Shown: positions 26,260 through 33,711 of the stretch, piece after piece
Layout: each line of letters starts with the position of its first letter
Numbering within the stretch: position 1 is the stretch's first letter
From: Gemmatimonadaceae bacterium
GTDB taxonomy: Bacteria; Gemmatimonadota; Gemmatimonadetes; Gemmatimonadales; Gemmatimonadaceae
Assembly (NCBI GenBank): GCA_013697785.1
Contig: JACCWE010000118.1
Location: 1 to 33,711 of the forward strand
Reading direction: 5' to 3'
DNA: 33,711 nt
Program-made: the position numbers and the translations under genes
Notes under the pieces: model-generated
What the model saw: the letters and a program-made list of their open reading frames with translations, nothing else
What the model was told of the DNA's origin: nothing
Databases searched by the model: none

Positions 26260-29214
26260 TCAGTAAGAGAGATGGAGAGTCGTGACGAACTGCATGAGCT
26301 GCGGTGTCACATCCTGCTCCCACTGTCCGAATCCTCTGGTGCCGCCCTGAAAGGATGCCTCGGGGTCGAGGCCGTCGTACTTCGTCCACGTCTTGAGGTT
26401 GCGCCCGGCTATGGAAATCGTTGCGCCAGAGGAGCGAAGCGCGGAGGCAAAGCGGTCCGGGAGCGTGTACGTGACCGAGACCTCACGAAGCTTCAGGAAG
26501 CTCGCGTCCTTGATGATGTCGCTGTAGTACGAGCTGCGCGTCTGGGCACCCAGCGTCGCCAGGTCGAAGCCACGCTGCGGATACCAGTTCGACTCGCACA
26601 AATCGAAAATATGGCAGCGCACGCGAGCGTTGCCGTCGACCTTCTTGTAGCCGGTCTTGCTATCGAGCATGACGAAAAGCTGGAAGTTCTTGAAGAACCT
26701 GAGGGTCGAGGTCGCCGATCCTTCGAAGTTCGGCAGGGTGCGGCCGAGGTAGACGACAGGTGCGCCGCTGCAGGCGATCGCGGTGTGACTGGAGGTACCA
26801 TCGTCGCACATGACGTCGGTGATGCTGCCATCGGGATTGAGCGTCGAGCCTACCACCTTCTTCGCGAACCAGCCGCCGACCGGGTATCCGACGACGTGAC
26901 GAACATTGGTCGAGGCCTGGAGGAAATCGGCGCCGTTGAGATCCGCCACCTTCGAATCGGCCTTCGCGAGGTTGACGCCGATCGTCCACTCGGTGTTCGG
27001 CGTCTGGTATGGCGTTCCGTGCATAGAAAGCTCGAAGCCGTGCTTGGTGATCTTCCCGGCGTTGACGAACTGCGTGCCCGGAAAGCCCGTTGATGGCGCA
27101 ACTTGCTGCGCGAGAATCGCTTCCTTTGTTCCGCCGGTAAAGTAGGTGAACTCTATCCCGGCGCGGTCGTGAAGGAACCCTGCGTCGAAGCCGACTTCCG
27201 TTTCGTATGCGCGCTCCGGTCCGAGCCCCGGGTTTCCGATATTGAGCGGGGTGACCGATGCGCCGAAGGGACCGGGCACCGCGCCATAATTCTTCCGGGC
27301 CGAGTAGGCCAGGGGCGACTGCCCCGACTGTCCGTACGCCGCGCGAAGGCGGAGTGTCGAGAGTTGCGAGACGTGAAAGAAGGGCTCTTCGCTCAGTACC
27401 CACGACCCGCTGATCTTCGGATAGTACACGTTGCGAAAGCGACTTCCGAACGCACTGTTGTTGTCGAGACGCACGCCGCCGGTGATGAAGAGGCGATCCC
27501 GCCACGCCAGCTCTTCCTGCGCGTAGAAGCCGACGGTGTTATCGAGCGTATCGGCCGATTGCGTCTGCTGCTGCGAGGTCGTCGAGGACAGCGACGAGAG
27601 GCCTGGCGCCGGAAAGTCGTATCCAGTGCCATTGAGATACCGGCCGTCGCGCTTCGTGATGTCGCTTCCGAACGACGTCGTCGAGCGAAGGGTGCTGGTG
27701 ACCGGCGCGACGAAGTTCGCGACGTACGCCGACGTGAACTGCCGCGTATTGCGCTGCTTTTCGACCTTGTATCCGGAGTCGGCCTCGACATCGAAGAAGT
27801 ACGAGAGATCATGATGCACGCCCGCGAGCTCCTGGCTGCTCTCATCGCCCTCATCGAGTCCGAGCGTCAGCCGTTGGTTGAACCAGGAAATCGGGTGATG
27901 GTTGATCGTGACGCCACCCGTGAAGCGATTGATGGACTGGAAGAGATTATAATTCTGGTGGTACGCATCAGGGGTGCCGCTCAGGAAGCCGAGGTGCGGC
28001 GTGCCGATGTTGGCAGGATCCGCGTAGTAGGTCGTCCACGTCGTGCCGCCAAAGCCGGCTTCCGCGGGAAGATTCGTTTTGCCCACGATGTATCCGGCGG
28101 TCGCCGTGATGTCGAGCTTCTCGCTCGGCGTCACCGCGATGTTCGCTCGCGTCGTGTAGTTGTTGACGTTGTTCGTGATCTCGACGCCTTCGTTGCGTGT
28201 GTAGGCGCCCGAGATGCGATAGCGGATCAGCTGGCTGCCGCCGCTGACGCCGGCGCCGTACGACTGCAGATGTCCCGTCGTGAAGATCGGCTGGCCGTAC
28301 GCCTTCTGCAGATCCGCATACACCTCGCTTATCGTATCGCCGGCGGCGTTGGTGTCGTAGTTCCGCCAGAGACGACCCTGCGGGTTGGCAAACCAGTTGG
28401 CGCCCTGACGCATGTTGAATTCGTACGTCGTCTTCCCCGGCGCTCCCTTCTTCGTGATAATCTGGATCACGCCGTTCGCGGCCTCGGTGCCGTAGAGCGT
28501 CGTCGCGGCCGGCCCCTTCAGGATCTCGATGCTCTCGATGTCGTTCGGGTCGAAGTCGTTCCAGCGAGTCGTCGTATTCGCGCCGAAGCCCTGGTTGTTC
28601 GTACCCGTGCCCTGCGAATTGTCGATGCGAACGCCGTCGACGTAGACCAGCGGAGTGTTCGTGAGCGCGAAGCTCGAGATGCCCCGGATGCGGACCGTCG
28701 ATCCGGCGCCGACGACGCCCGAGTTCGCGACCAGCGTGACTCCCGGGACGCGGCCGTTGAGCAGCTGCTGCACGTCATTGATCGGCGCCTTGTCGACGAG
28801 CGTCGACGCATCGATCTGCGCGACGTCGACTCCGAGGGCGCGGCGCTCGGTGCTTCCAGGAGTGCCGGTGATGACCATTTCGTCGAGCTTGACGGCTGAT
28901 GGCTCGAGCTTGATCACGATGTTCTCATCCCCGACGTGCACCGCAGCAGAGCCGCTCGCGAAGCCGATACGGCGCGCCACGACCGTGAACGCCGTGCCCA
29001 CGGGCTCGGAGATGCTCGCGATGTGGAAGCGACCATTGTTATCGGTGGCGGCAGCGTAGCGTGTGCCCGCAATAGAGATCTGGGCCGCGACGATCGGGGC
29101 ATTCACGTTATCGGTGACTCTTCCCGAGATCATGCTGCTCTGCGCGAACGCAGCGGTCGACATGGTCCCGAGCAACACGGCTACCGCTGCAAACGAGCTG
29201 CGCCAGCGCGGCAT
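26260..29214 (-). CDS. SusC/RagA family TonB-dependent outer-membrane transporter
   Basis: The 984-residue protein has a signal peptide (residues 1-25, ending AAFAQ) and a carboxypeptidase-like regulatory domain (ISGRVTDNVNAPIVAAQISI to about 100). The TonB plug follows (VQQLLNGRVPGVTLVAN, STVRIRGISS, PLVYVDGVRI, ILKGPAATTLYGTEAANGVI), then a 22-strand barrel ending in FVTTLHLSY, with the terminal aromatic residue needed for outer-membrane assembly. I choose the ATG at 29214 because GGAGG lies six bases upstream and the signal peptide is compact; an ATG at 29280 also has an AGAGGA. It imports large substrates with energy from TonB and pairs with the SusD gene downstream. No glycosidase or regulator is next to the pair, so a polysaccharide locus is not indicated. 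Confidence 0.95.
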   Translation of the reverse strand: MPRWRSSFAAVAVLLGTMSTAAFAQSSMISGRVTDNVNAPIVAAQISIAGTRYAAATDNNGRFHIASISEPVGTAFTVVARRIGFASGSAAVHVGDENIVIKLEPSAVKLDEMVITGTPGSTERRALGVDVAQIDASTLVDKAPINDVQQLLNGRVPGVTLVANSGVVGAGSTVRIRGISSFALTNTPLVYVDGVRIDNSQGTGTNNQGFGANTTTRWNDFDPNDIESIEILKGPAATTLYGTEAANGVIQIITKKGAPGKTTYEFNMRQGANWFANPQGRLWRNYDTNAAGDTISEVYADLQKAYGQPIFTTGHLQSYGAGVSGGSQLIRYRISGAYTRNEGVEITNNVNNYTTRANIAVTPSEKLDITATAGYIVGKTNLPAEAGFGGTTWTTYYADPANIGTPHLGFLSGTPDAYHQNYNLFQSINRFTGGVTINHHPISWFNQRLTLGLDEGDESSQELAGVHHDLSYFFDVEADSGYKVEKQRNTRQFTSAYVANFVAPVTSTLRSTTSFGSDITKRDGRYLNGTGYDFPAPGLSSLSSTTSQQQTQSADTLDNTVGFYAQEELAWRDRLFITGGVRLDNNSAFGSRFRNVYYPKISGSWVLSEEPFFHVSQLSTLRLRAAYGQSGQSPLAYSARKNYGAVPGPFGASVTPLNIGNPGLGPERAYETEVGFDAGFLHDRAGIEFTYFTGGTKEAILAQQVAPSTGFPGTQFVNAGKITKHGFELSMHGTPYQTPNTEWTIGVNLAKADSKVADLNGADFLQASTNVRHVVGYPVGGWFAKKVVGSTLNPDGSITDVMCDDGTSSHTAIACSGAPVVYLGRTLPNFEGSATSTLRFFKNFQLFVMLDSKTGYKKVDGNARVRCHIFDLCESNWYPQRGFDLATLGAQTRSSYYSDIIKDASFLKLREVSVTYTLPDRFASALRSSGATISIAGRNLKTWTKYDGLDPEASFQGGTRGFGQWEQDVTPQLMQFVTTLHLSY

Positions 29215-29601
29215 CGACTGCCTCCGCGCTCGCATTACTCCTGCTGACTGGTGTCGCAATGCACACCGGGGGAGTGTCATCTGTGGTCCTCTGAATGGGG
29301 GATGAGGAGGGAATTCGCGATCGGACGATCGGGGACGCGCGTAAAACTTTGTGCGGGTTGGGGAACATATCGCGCGTTCCGCCTCATGCAATACTCTGTT
29401 CACCATCAAATTCACGACCTTGGCCCAAAACAAAGGCCCGGCATCTCTGCCGGGCCTTCTCGATTCAACGCTCTATTCGACTACTTGCTCGTCATGGTTG
29501 CGGGTCGACGATCGTCGTCTTCGTGAATTCGGCACGACATAACTGTCGAAGGAAAGTCCATCGAGATAGCCGATCACGGTGATCGCGCAGCGCGTGGACG
29601 C
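29215..29601. other. Intergenic region between susC and the small membrane protein gene
   Basis: About 387 bases without a supported gene. It should hold the susC promoter (29281-29420, minus strand), but I cannot define convincing boxes. It also contains the hairpin at 29433-29458. A short minus-strand frame ending in KTTIVDPQP (stop at 29492) looks protein-like but lacks a start and any family match. Confidence 0.5.
29424..29458 (-). terminator. Rho-independent terminator (minus strand)
   Basis: AAGGCCCGGCA pairs with TGCCGGGCCTT around a four-base TCTC loop. On the minus strand the stem is followed by a T-rich TTTGTTTTG tail, so it ends transcripts coming from the small membrane protein gene and insulates susC. 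Confidence 0.85.
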
Positions 29602-29889
29602 TTACGGCAGATACAGCTCGGATCCCCCGCGCTTGATATCCCGGACGCCATGCGCCACGGCGGTTCCGACGCTCGTGCCGAGAATGAGCGCGGTGCCCAG
29701 TCCGACGAAGGGGAGAAAGGCGGCGACGGGAATGCCAATGAGCGCCACGGCCGCTCCGGCAATCCACGGTGCGCCCGGACTCTGCACCTTGTCGACATAC
29801 CGAAGTCGGCGACGCACGAAGTCGCGCGTCTGCACGTAGGCGATCACGGCAACCGCGATCGAGATTCCGATTCCGATGAGACTGAACAT
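29602..29889 (-). CDS. Small membrane protein of unknown function (95 aa)
   Basis: The 95-residue protein has one N-terminal helix (SLIGIGISIAVAVIAYV), then a basic loop (TRDFVRRRLRYVDKVQS). Two further helices follow (WIAGAAVALIGIPVAAFLP and VGLGTALILGTSVGTAVAHG), and a short tail. The ATG has AGGAG five bases upstream. No family is recognised. The basic loop after the first helix predicts cytosolic placement. It is on the same strand as the TonB-like gene 71 bases upstream and is followed by a terminator, so the two may be one transcript. Confidence 0.78.
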   Translation of the reverse strand: MFSLIGIGISIAVAVIAYVQTRDFVRRRLRYVDKVQSPGAPWIAGAAVALIGIPVAAFLPFVGLGTALILGTSVGTAVAHGVRDIKRGGSELYLP

Positions 29890-29960
29890 GCGCGCTCCTG
29901 GTGAAGGCTGCTACACCAGCCCTTACGAGAGCCGCACGCGTTGTGTTTCGCCGGACGGGA

Positions 29961-31229
29961 CTAGGGCGCCGAGGCGACCTGGGGAGCGAAGGTGAAGGTC
30001 AGGATCTTCGCTCCAGCGGTCACCGCTGGATCCGTCGACGCGAACGTCCAGTCCTTCGCGAGCGCGCGCACGCACGCCTCGACTTCGCCGGCGCTGATTC
30101 CCTGCCAGTTGCGCTTCGTGACCATCGCGTCCTGCACCGAGCCATCGCTGTTGACTGCGAGCTTCACCGTAATCTCGCCCTTGAGATCCGGATTGTACTT
30201 GAGCCCGAGCTGCGAGTAGCAGTACTGCACCTGCTTGTCGCGATCGGCGAGCATCGCGCCCGGAATCGTGAAGGGCCCGAGCGGCGTGTGGATGAGCTTG
30301 TCCGCGGGAGAATCGAGATGCGGAGCAACGACGACTAAATCCGGCTCTGGTGCGGGCAGCGCGCGAACGACCGGCGCCGGAATCGCGGGGCGCGGCAACG
30401 GCATCGGCCCTATCTCCACGCGACTCGCAACCAGCACCGGCTCGCTCGGCATCGGCAGCACGAGCTCTGGCGGCGCCTGCACTGCCGCCGGCTCGATGAC
30501 GGCGATCGTGACCGCGGAGTCCGCGCTCGGGGGCGCGACGCCGATCACCGGCGTGAGGGCGGGCGTGGTTGCGGGCGTGGGCGCCGGAGTCGGCGCCGCG
30601 GCAACGACAACGATCGGCGGAGCAGCGACGACGGGTGCGGGCGCAACCGGCGGTGCGGCCACGTGCGGTAGGACTGGCGTCGCCGGCTCCGGCGCAATCG
30701 CAACCGTAGGCGCCGCCACGGGCGCATCGCCCGGGAGCATGTGCGCCATCCTCGATTCCGGCGTCAGATCGCTCGCGGCGTGCACCGCCGAGTCGAGTGC
30801 AGCGATGAAGTCGCGCGCGGTCGGCTCGGCCATCGTGATCGGCTCCTCACCATTCACGAGCAGCCGCAGCCCCGAAAACGGTCCGCCGACGCGGCGCACC
30901 ATCGTGACGTCGGTGCCCACGACAGCGCCGCGAAGCCGCGTGTCGATACTGCTCGAGTCGTCCGCCGGCAGTGGCGCGATCGCCCGTACGCTATCGATCC
31001 ACTGTTGCAGCCTCGCCGCATCCATTTCGTGCGGGCGCGCAAATGCATCACGGAAGCCGCGGCCGACGAAGAGCTCCACTGTCTTCGCGTTCGTCCCGCG
31101 CACCCACACGATGTACCCGCCAACCGTCACCGACCCTGTCTCGCGATAGGTCGATTGTGCGCGCACGGCGACCGCCGATGTCGCCAGCAACCCTGCACAC
31201 GCGATCGCGATGCGAATTCGTCCCTGCAT
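29961..31229 (-). CDS. Exported protein with AgmX/TonB-like C-terminal domain and Pro/Ala linker
   Basis: From the ATG at 31229 (GAGGAG five bases upstream; a GTG at 31247 is possible) the 422-residue protein begins with a signal sequence (IRIAIACAGLLATSAVAVRAQ). A folded N-terminal domain of about 140 residues follows (VGGYIVWVRGTNAKTVELFV), then a long Pro/Ala/Val-rich linker (about 160-300) like the periplasm-spanning part of TonB. The C-terminal domain has QVQYCYSQLGLKYNPDLKGE, ITVKLAVNSDGSVQDAMV and an aromatic-rich end, as in AgmX/PglI C-terminal and TonB-related domains. The signal looks cleavable rather than a TonB anchor, so a periplasmic role is inferred. Nearness to the SusC receptor is suggestive but not proof of partnership. 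Confidence 0.75.
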   Translation of the reverse strand: MQGRIRIAIACAGLLATSAVAVRAQSTYRETGSVTVGGYIVWVRGTNAKTVELFVGRGFRDAFARPHEMDAARLQQWIDSVRAIAPLPADDSSSIDTRLRGAVVGTDVTMVRRVGGPFSGLRLLVNGEEPITMAEPTARDFIAALDSAVHAASDLTPESRMAHMLPGDAPVAAPTVAIAPEPATPVLPHVAAPPVAPAPVVAAPPIVVVAAAPTPAPTPATTPALTPVIGVAPPSADSAVTIAVIEPAAVQAPPELVLPMPSEPVLVASRVEIGPMPLPRPAIPAPVVRALPAPEPDLVVVAPHLDSPADKLIHTPLGPFTIPGAMLADRDKQVQYCYSQLGLKYNPDLKGEITVKLAVNSDGSVQDAMVTKRNWQGISAGEVEACVRALAKDWTFASTDPAVTAGAKILTFTFAPQVASAP

Positions 31230-31307
31230 TGCTGCTCCTCGGCTCACTCACGGACACACGTTTCCTGCCTATGGAAGGACCGACGTCGAGCGGGCCGCGC
31301 AACACGC

Positions 31308-31338
31308 GTAACGGAGTGTTACAGCGTCATCCCGTTAC
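31308..31338. promoter_or_regulatory. Inverted repeat in a divergent promoter region
   Basis: GTAACGG (31308-31314) and CCGTTAC (31332-31338) form a 7-base inverted repeat with a 17-base spacer, centre spacing 24. It lies between the TonB-like gene (minus) and the coiled-coil gene (plus), just upstream of the latter's -35 box. It could be an operator for either gene. Confidence 0.35.
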
Positions 31339-31357
31339 ACCCTCCTGAAAAGAAGAT

Positions 31358-31386
31358 TTGCACGGGGCTTGCGATGTCCCCATTAT
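31358..31386 (+). promoter_or_regulatory. Sigma70-type promoter of the coiled-coil membrane protein gene
   Basis: TTGCAC (31358-31363) and CATTAT (31381-31386) have the ideal 17-base spacing. The start point should fall about 25 bases before the GTG at 31418. Confidence 0.7.
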
Positions 31387-31417
31387 CGGGAGGATTCACC
31401 CGAACGAAGGAGCGTAG

Positions 31418-32797
31418 GTGGAAGTCGGATCGACGGTCTTTTCCTGGGTCGCGCTGGTCACGGCGGGGTTCGGGGCGCTCGCGGGCGCCGCGATCGCCTC
31501 ATACGTGTGGTCACGCCGCGCGCGTCAAACGCGGCAGGACTTTTCGTTCTCCATGCGGAAGCGCGCCGCCCAGTCTGAGAAGCTCCGCGATCAGCTCGGC
31601 GAGCTCCAGGAGCGTCTTCGTCACCACGACGAGCAGATCATCGAGCTGACGGCGGCCCGCCGCGATCTCGGCGCACTCAAGGTAGAGCTCGAACAGGCGC
31701 GCGCCACGCTCGATGACGCGCAACGCTCGCTCGAAGCCCTGCGCGCCGATGCGGGCGATGCCGAAGCGCGCTTCACAGCTCGACTCGAATCCGAGCGCAT
31801 GGACAGCGCCCAGCGCCGCCACCACGTGGAATCCGAGCTTGCGGGCGCGCGCGACGCAATGCTCACGATGCAGGACGAGCTCACCTCCGCGCGCTCGAAC
31901 GCGCAGCGCACGATCGATCGCCTCGAAACCGATCTGGACGCGACGCGAGTGATGCTCAGCCACTCCTCGGTGGCGCTGCGCAACGAGCGCGAAGCTGCGG
32001 CATCGATGCGCGACGAGCTGCGCGCGCAGATCGCGAGTGTCGACTGGGATCGGCAGCCCGCCGAGGTCGAGCTGCAGGTAGAGCGTCGCGAATGGGCGGA
32101 CAAGCTCGCGGCGACGCAGCCGTACATTGCGACGATGCGCGAGCAGTACCTCCTCGCCGCCGCGGAGCGCGACGCGATGGTGAAGGAGCTCACCGCCCAG
32201 CGCGAGCGCACGGAGGAGAATGCGCGCACGATCGAGCAGACGCGCGCGGAGTTTGCGCTCGCGCTCGACGAAGAGCATCGAACCGCGATGGAGCTGCTCA
32301 ACCGCGCGTGGAGCTACGTGCAGAGCTATCCGCGCATTCCGGACTCGTGGTCGAGCACTCTCGCGCGCGACGCCGGCCCCGCGCACGCTCCATCGGTCCC
32401 GGACGACATGCCGCAGCCGAGCGCTCGTCGCACCGAGTCGGAGACGCGCATCGAGGTCGAGCGGGAGGCGGATCGCGTGCCCTTCCCCGCGGCCGCCGCC
32501 GCTGCCGCTTCCGCGCCTGAATCAGCACCTGACTCAGCGCCTGCGGACAAGCACTCCGACTACGATATAGAAGCGGAGCTCGCCGATGCGATCGCCGAGG
32601 ATCTGGAGGCGAGGAGCTTTGCGCGCAATCGCAAGGCGCGGAAGCCGATCGGAACCGTGAAGCTCGGGAATGAGACCGTGGTCGTGTGCGATGATGGATC
32701 GACGTGGCGCAAGAGTGAGCGCGGCTGGCGCCAGGTCACGCCGCTTCCCGGTACCCCCGTGCTCTCGCGCGAGCCTCGCATCGAGCGCGCGGGCTAA
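31418..32797 (+). CDS. Membrane-anchored coiled-coil protein of unknown function
   Basis: The 459-residue protein has a single N-terminal helix (about residues 8-30, WVALVTAGFGALAGAAIAS). A long charged coiled coil follows (about 45-280, rich in Glu/Arg/Ala/Leu heptads), then a Pro/Ser/Ala and acidic linker (about 300-375), and a compact C-terminal part (GTVKLGNETVVVCDDGSTW, then GWRQVTPLPG). The GTG start has GGAG five bases upstream. The architecture resembles RmuC-like or septation-type scaffold proteins, but the RmuC nuclease core is absent, and the C-terminal motif is not one I recognise. It probably organises something at the inner membrane surface. It is convergent with mscL, 27 bases away. 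Confidence 0.75.
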   Translation: MEVGSTVFSWVALVTAGFGALAGAAIASYVWSRRARQTRQDFSFSMRKRAAQSEKLRDQLGELQERLRHHDEQIIELTAARRDLGALKVELEQARATLDDAQRSLEALRADAGDAEARFTARLESERMDSAQRRHHVESELAGARDAMLTMQDELTSARSNAQRTIDRLETDLDATRVMLSHSSVALRNEREAAASMRDELRAQIASVDWDRQPAEVELQVERREWADKLAATQPYIATMREQYLLAAAERDAMVKELTAQRERTEENARTIEQTRAEFALALDEEHRTAMELLNRAWSYVQSYPRIPDSWSSTLARDAGPAHAPSVPDDMPQPSARRTESETRIEVEREADRVPFPAAAAAAASAPESAPDSAPADKHSDYDIEAELADAIAEDLEARSFARNRKARKPIGTVKLGNETVVVCDDGSTWRKSERGWRQVTPLPGTPVLSREPRIERAG

Positions 32798-32824
32798 CTC
32801 ACTCGCGCGTCACGCCCGTCGCTG

Positions 32825-33289
32825 CTAAGCCGCCGCCGCGCCCGTGAGCTGCGACGTGCAATTGGGGCAGCGCGAAGCCGACAGTGGGATGTCCATCGCG
32901 CAATACGGACACGGCTTCACCTTCGTGACCTGCGGCGCCTGATTCACGCGCACGAGCCGGTTCACCGCGCGCACGATGAGAAAGGCGCAGAAGCCGACGA
33001 TCAGAAACGACACGACGTTGTTGACGAAGATGCCGTAGTTCAGGGTCGTCGCGCCCGCCGCCTTCGCCGCCGCGACCGACGCGTATGGTCCCGGCACCGC
33101 CGCGCCATCCTTGAGCACCGCGAATTTATTGGAGAAGTCGATACCTCCGGTCGCCATCCCGATCGGAGGCATGATCACATCATCGACCAGCGACTTGACC
33201 ACAGCGCCAAAGGCCGCGCCGATGATGACGGCAATCGCCAGATCCATCACGTTGCCGCGCAGAATGAACGACTTGAAATCCTTGAGCAT
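32825..33289 (-). CDS. mscL: Large-conductance mechanosensitive channel with C-terminal zinc ribbon
   Basis: The 154-residue channel starts at the ATG at 33289 (GGAG upstream); the frame is open to 33361 without similarity. The MscL N-terminus FKSFILRGNVMDLAIAVIIG gives TM1 with the gate-forming Gly/Ala pattern. A periplasmic loop and TM2 (VVSFLIVGFCAFLIVRAVN) follow. After TM2, in place of the usual C-terminal helical bundle, come two Cys pairs, CPYC (127-130) and CPNC (141-144), forming a zinc-ribbon knuckle. It opens under membrane tension to release solutes in osmotic downshock. The extra domain is not part of the classic E. coli protein and could bind another protein or sense redox or zinc state. 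Confidence 0.95.
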   Translation of the reverse strand: MLKDFKSFILRGNVMDLAIAVIIGAAFGAVVKSLVDDVIMPPIGMATGGIDFSNKFAVLKDGAAVPGPYASVAAAKAAGATTLNYGIFVNNVVSFLIVGFCAFLIVRAVNRLVRVNQAPQVTKVKPCPYCAMDIPLSASRCPNCTSQLTGAAAA

Positions 33290-33428
33290 TGACAGTCTCC
33301 AGGTTGGTGGCGAGCTCGCACTGCGCGAGAGCGTCGGAGCGCTGCGAATAATGTACGGCATCCGGGATCCGGCTGGCGATGGCGAGCTAAGCGGTATTGC
33401 TTTGATACAACGCGTATCGCGCGGCTAC

Positions 33429-33457
33429 TTGACGACGCCGATTGCGCGGCGCATAAC
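33429..33457 (+). promoter_or_regulatory. Sigma70-type promoter of the last lipoprotein gene
   Basis: TTGACG (33429-33434) and CATAAC (33452-33457) are separated by 17 bases; the start codon is about 30 bases downstream. This is one of the best promoter matches in the window. Confidence 0.7.
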
Positions 33458-33488
33458 AGCAATCCGATTTCCCAACCCGAGGTAGTCA

Positions 33489-33711
33489 ATGTCCTCCCCC
33501 AATCGCACGCGCGCACTCGTCACGTTCGCCGCCGCGTCGATACTCGCCATCGTCGCCTGCTCCGAGCAGGCGCCCCTCGCACCCAACGTCGATGCGAGCG
33601 TCTCCGCCGCATCGCAATCCTCGCTCGCCAGAGTCGGCGCGAGTCGCAGACTCGTCGCACTGCGCGACGGCCGCCCCGCCGCGGCCGTGGTCGCACGCAT
33701 TCGCGCGCTCG
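33489..33711 (+). CDS. Lipoprotein, N-terminal part only (runs off the window)
   Basis: Only the first 74 codons are visible. The start ATG at 33489 follows GAGG. A hydrophobic signal ends in a lipobox (SILAIVAC-SE), and the mature part begins with a Ser/Ala-rich spacer, then RRLVALRDGRPAAAVVARI. That last segment resembles the start of an inhibitor-I9 prodomain as found in exported subtilisin-like (S8) proteases, but too little is visible to claim this. Confidence 0.6.
   Translation, partial: MSSPNRTRALVTFAAASILAIVACSEQAPLAPNVDASVSAASQSSLARVGASRRLVALRDGRPAAAVVARIRAL

Noticed and set aside
27103-28899. 598-codon plus-strand open frame inside susC
   Set aside because: Antisense shadow of susC; no domain, no ribosome site, highly charged low-complexity composition.
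29492-29601. Short minus-strand frame ending in KTTIVDPQP
   Set aside because: The end looks protein-like, but upstream it runs as a shadow of the small membrane protein gene, has no start and no family match.

Overview
The window is GC-rich chromosomal DNA, most like a Gemmatimonadota bacterium. This is inferred from the mix of a diderm SusC/SusD pair, TonB-type proteins and lipoproteins, a tilS-hpt-ftsH-folP-cdaA gene chain, AceK beside icd, and MscL with a C-terminal zinc ribbon. No 16S gene or database search was available, so the phylum is a judgement, not a measurement. I see no rRNA, tRNA, CRISPR array, transposase or phage gene.

Layout. 1-7041 (minus): a tightly packed chain tilS-hpt-ftsH-folP-cdaA-DUF2723 covering tRNA modification, purine salvage, membrane proteolysis, folate synthesis, c-di-AMP synthesis and a membrane glycosyltransferase-like protein that leaves the window. 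7132-9090 (plus): a 56-residue membrane peptide, then lemA and an HtpX-like M48 protease, ending at a strong hairpin shared with the convergent aceA (isocitrate lyase). 10808-12979 (plus): a KdpE-like regulator and a truncated KdpD-like kinase, with no kdpFABC in view. 13006-15008 (minus): a DEAD-box helicase, then rpsU and infA. 15145-15851 (plus): a small cysteine-rich secreted protein overlapping a lipoprotein gene. 15852-16800 is a degenerate stretch: a DinB-like (DUF1569-type) pseudogene with two in-frame stops and about three frameshifts, flanked by imperfect inverted repeats.

16801-24869 holds central carbon metabolism: gltA (minus), an M1 aminopeptidase with C-terminal HEAT-like repeats (plus), a flavin amine oxidase (minus) overlapping aceK (minus), and icd (plus) divergent from aceK across only 39 bases that are almost entirely an exact 18-base tandem duplication. 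Together with aceA this gives the citrate-isocitrate branch point, the enzyme that competes for isocitrate, and the kinase/phosphatase that sets flux between them. Malate synthase is not in the window.

24888-33711: a perfect 44-base palindromic terminator, a SusD lipoprotein and SusC outer-membrane transporter, a small three-helix membrane protein, a signal-peptide-bearing protein with an AgmX/TonB-like C-terminus, a membrane-anchored coiled-coil protein, MscL with a zinc ribbon, and the start of a lipoprotein gene.

Nothing in the window is a clear new defence or mobile system. The most interesting items are the compact aceK/icd control region, the small membrane and cysteine-rich proteins, the decayed inverted-repeat-flanked segment, and the odd domain combinations (MscL plus zinc ribbon, KdpD without its sensor half, TonB-like protein without an obvious anchor).
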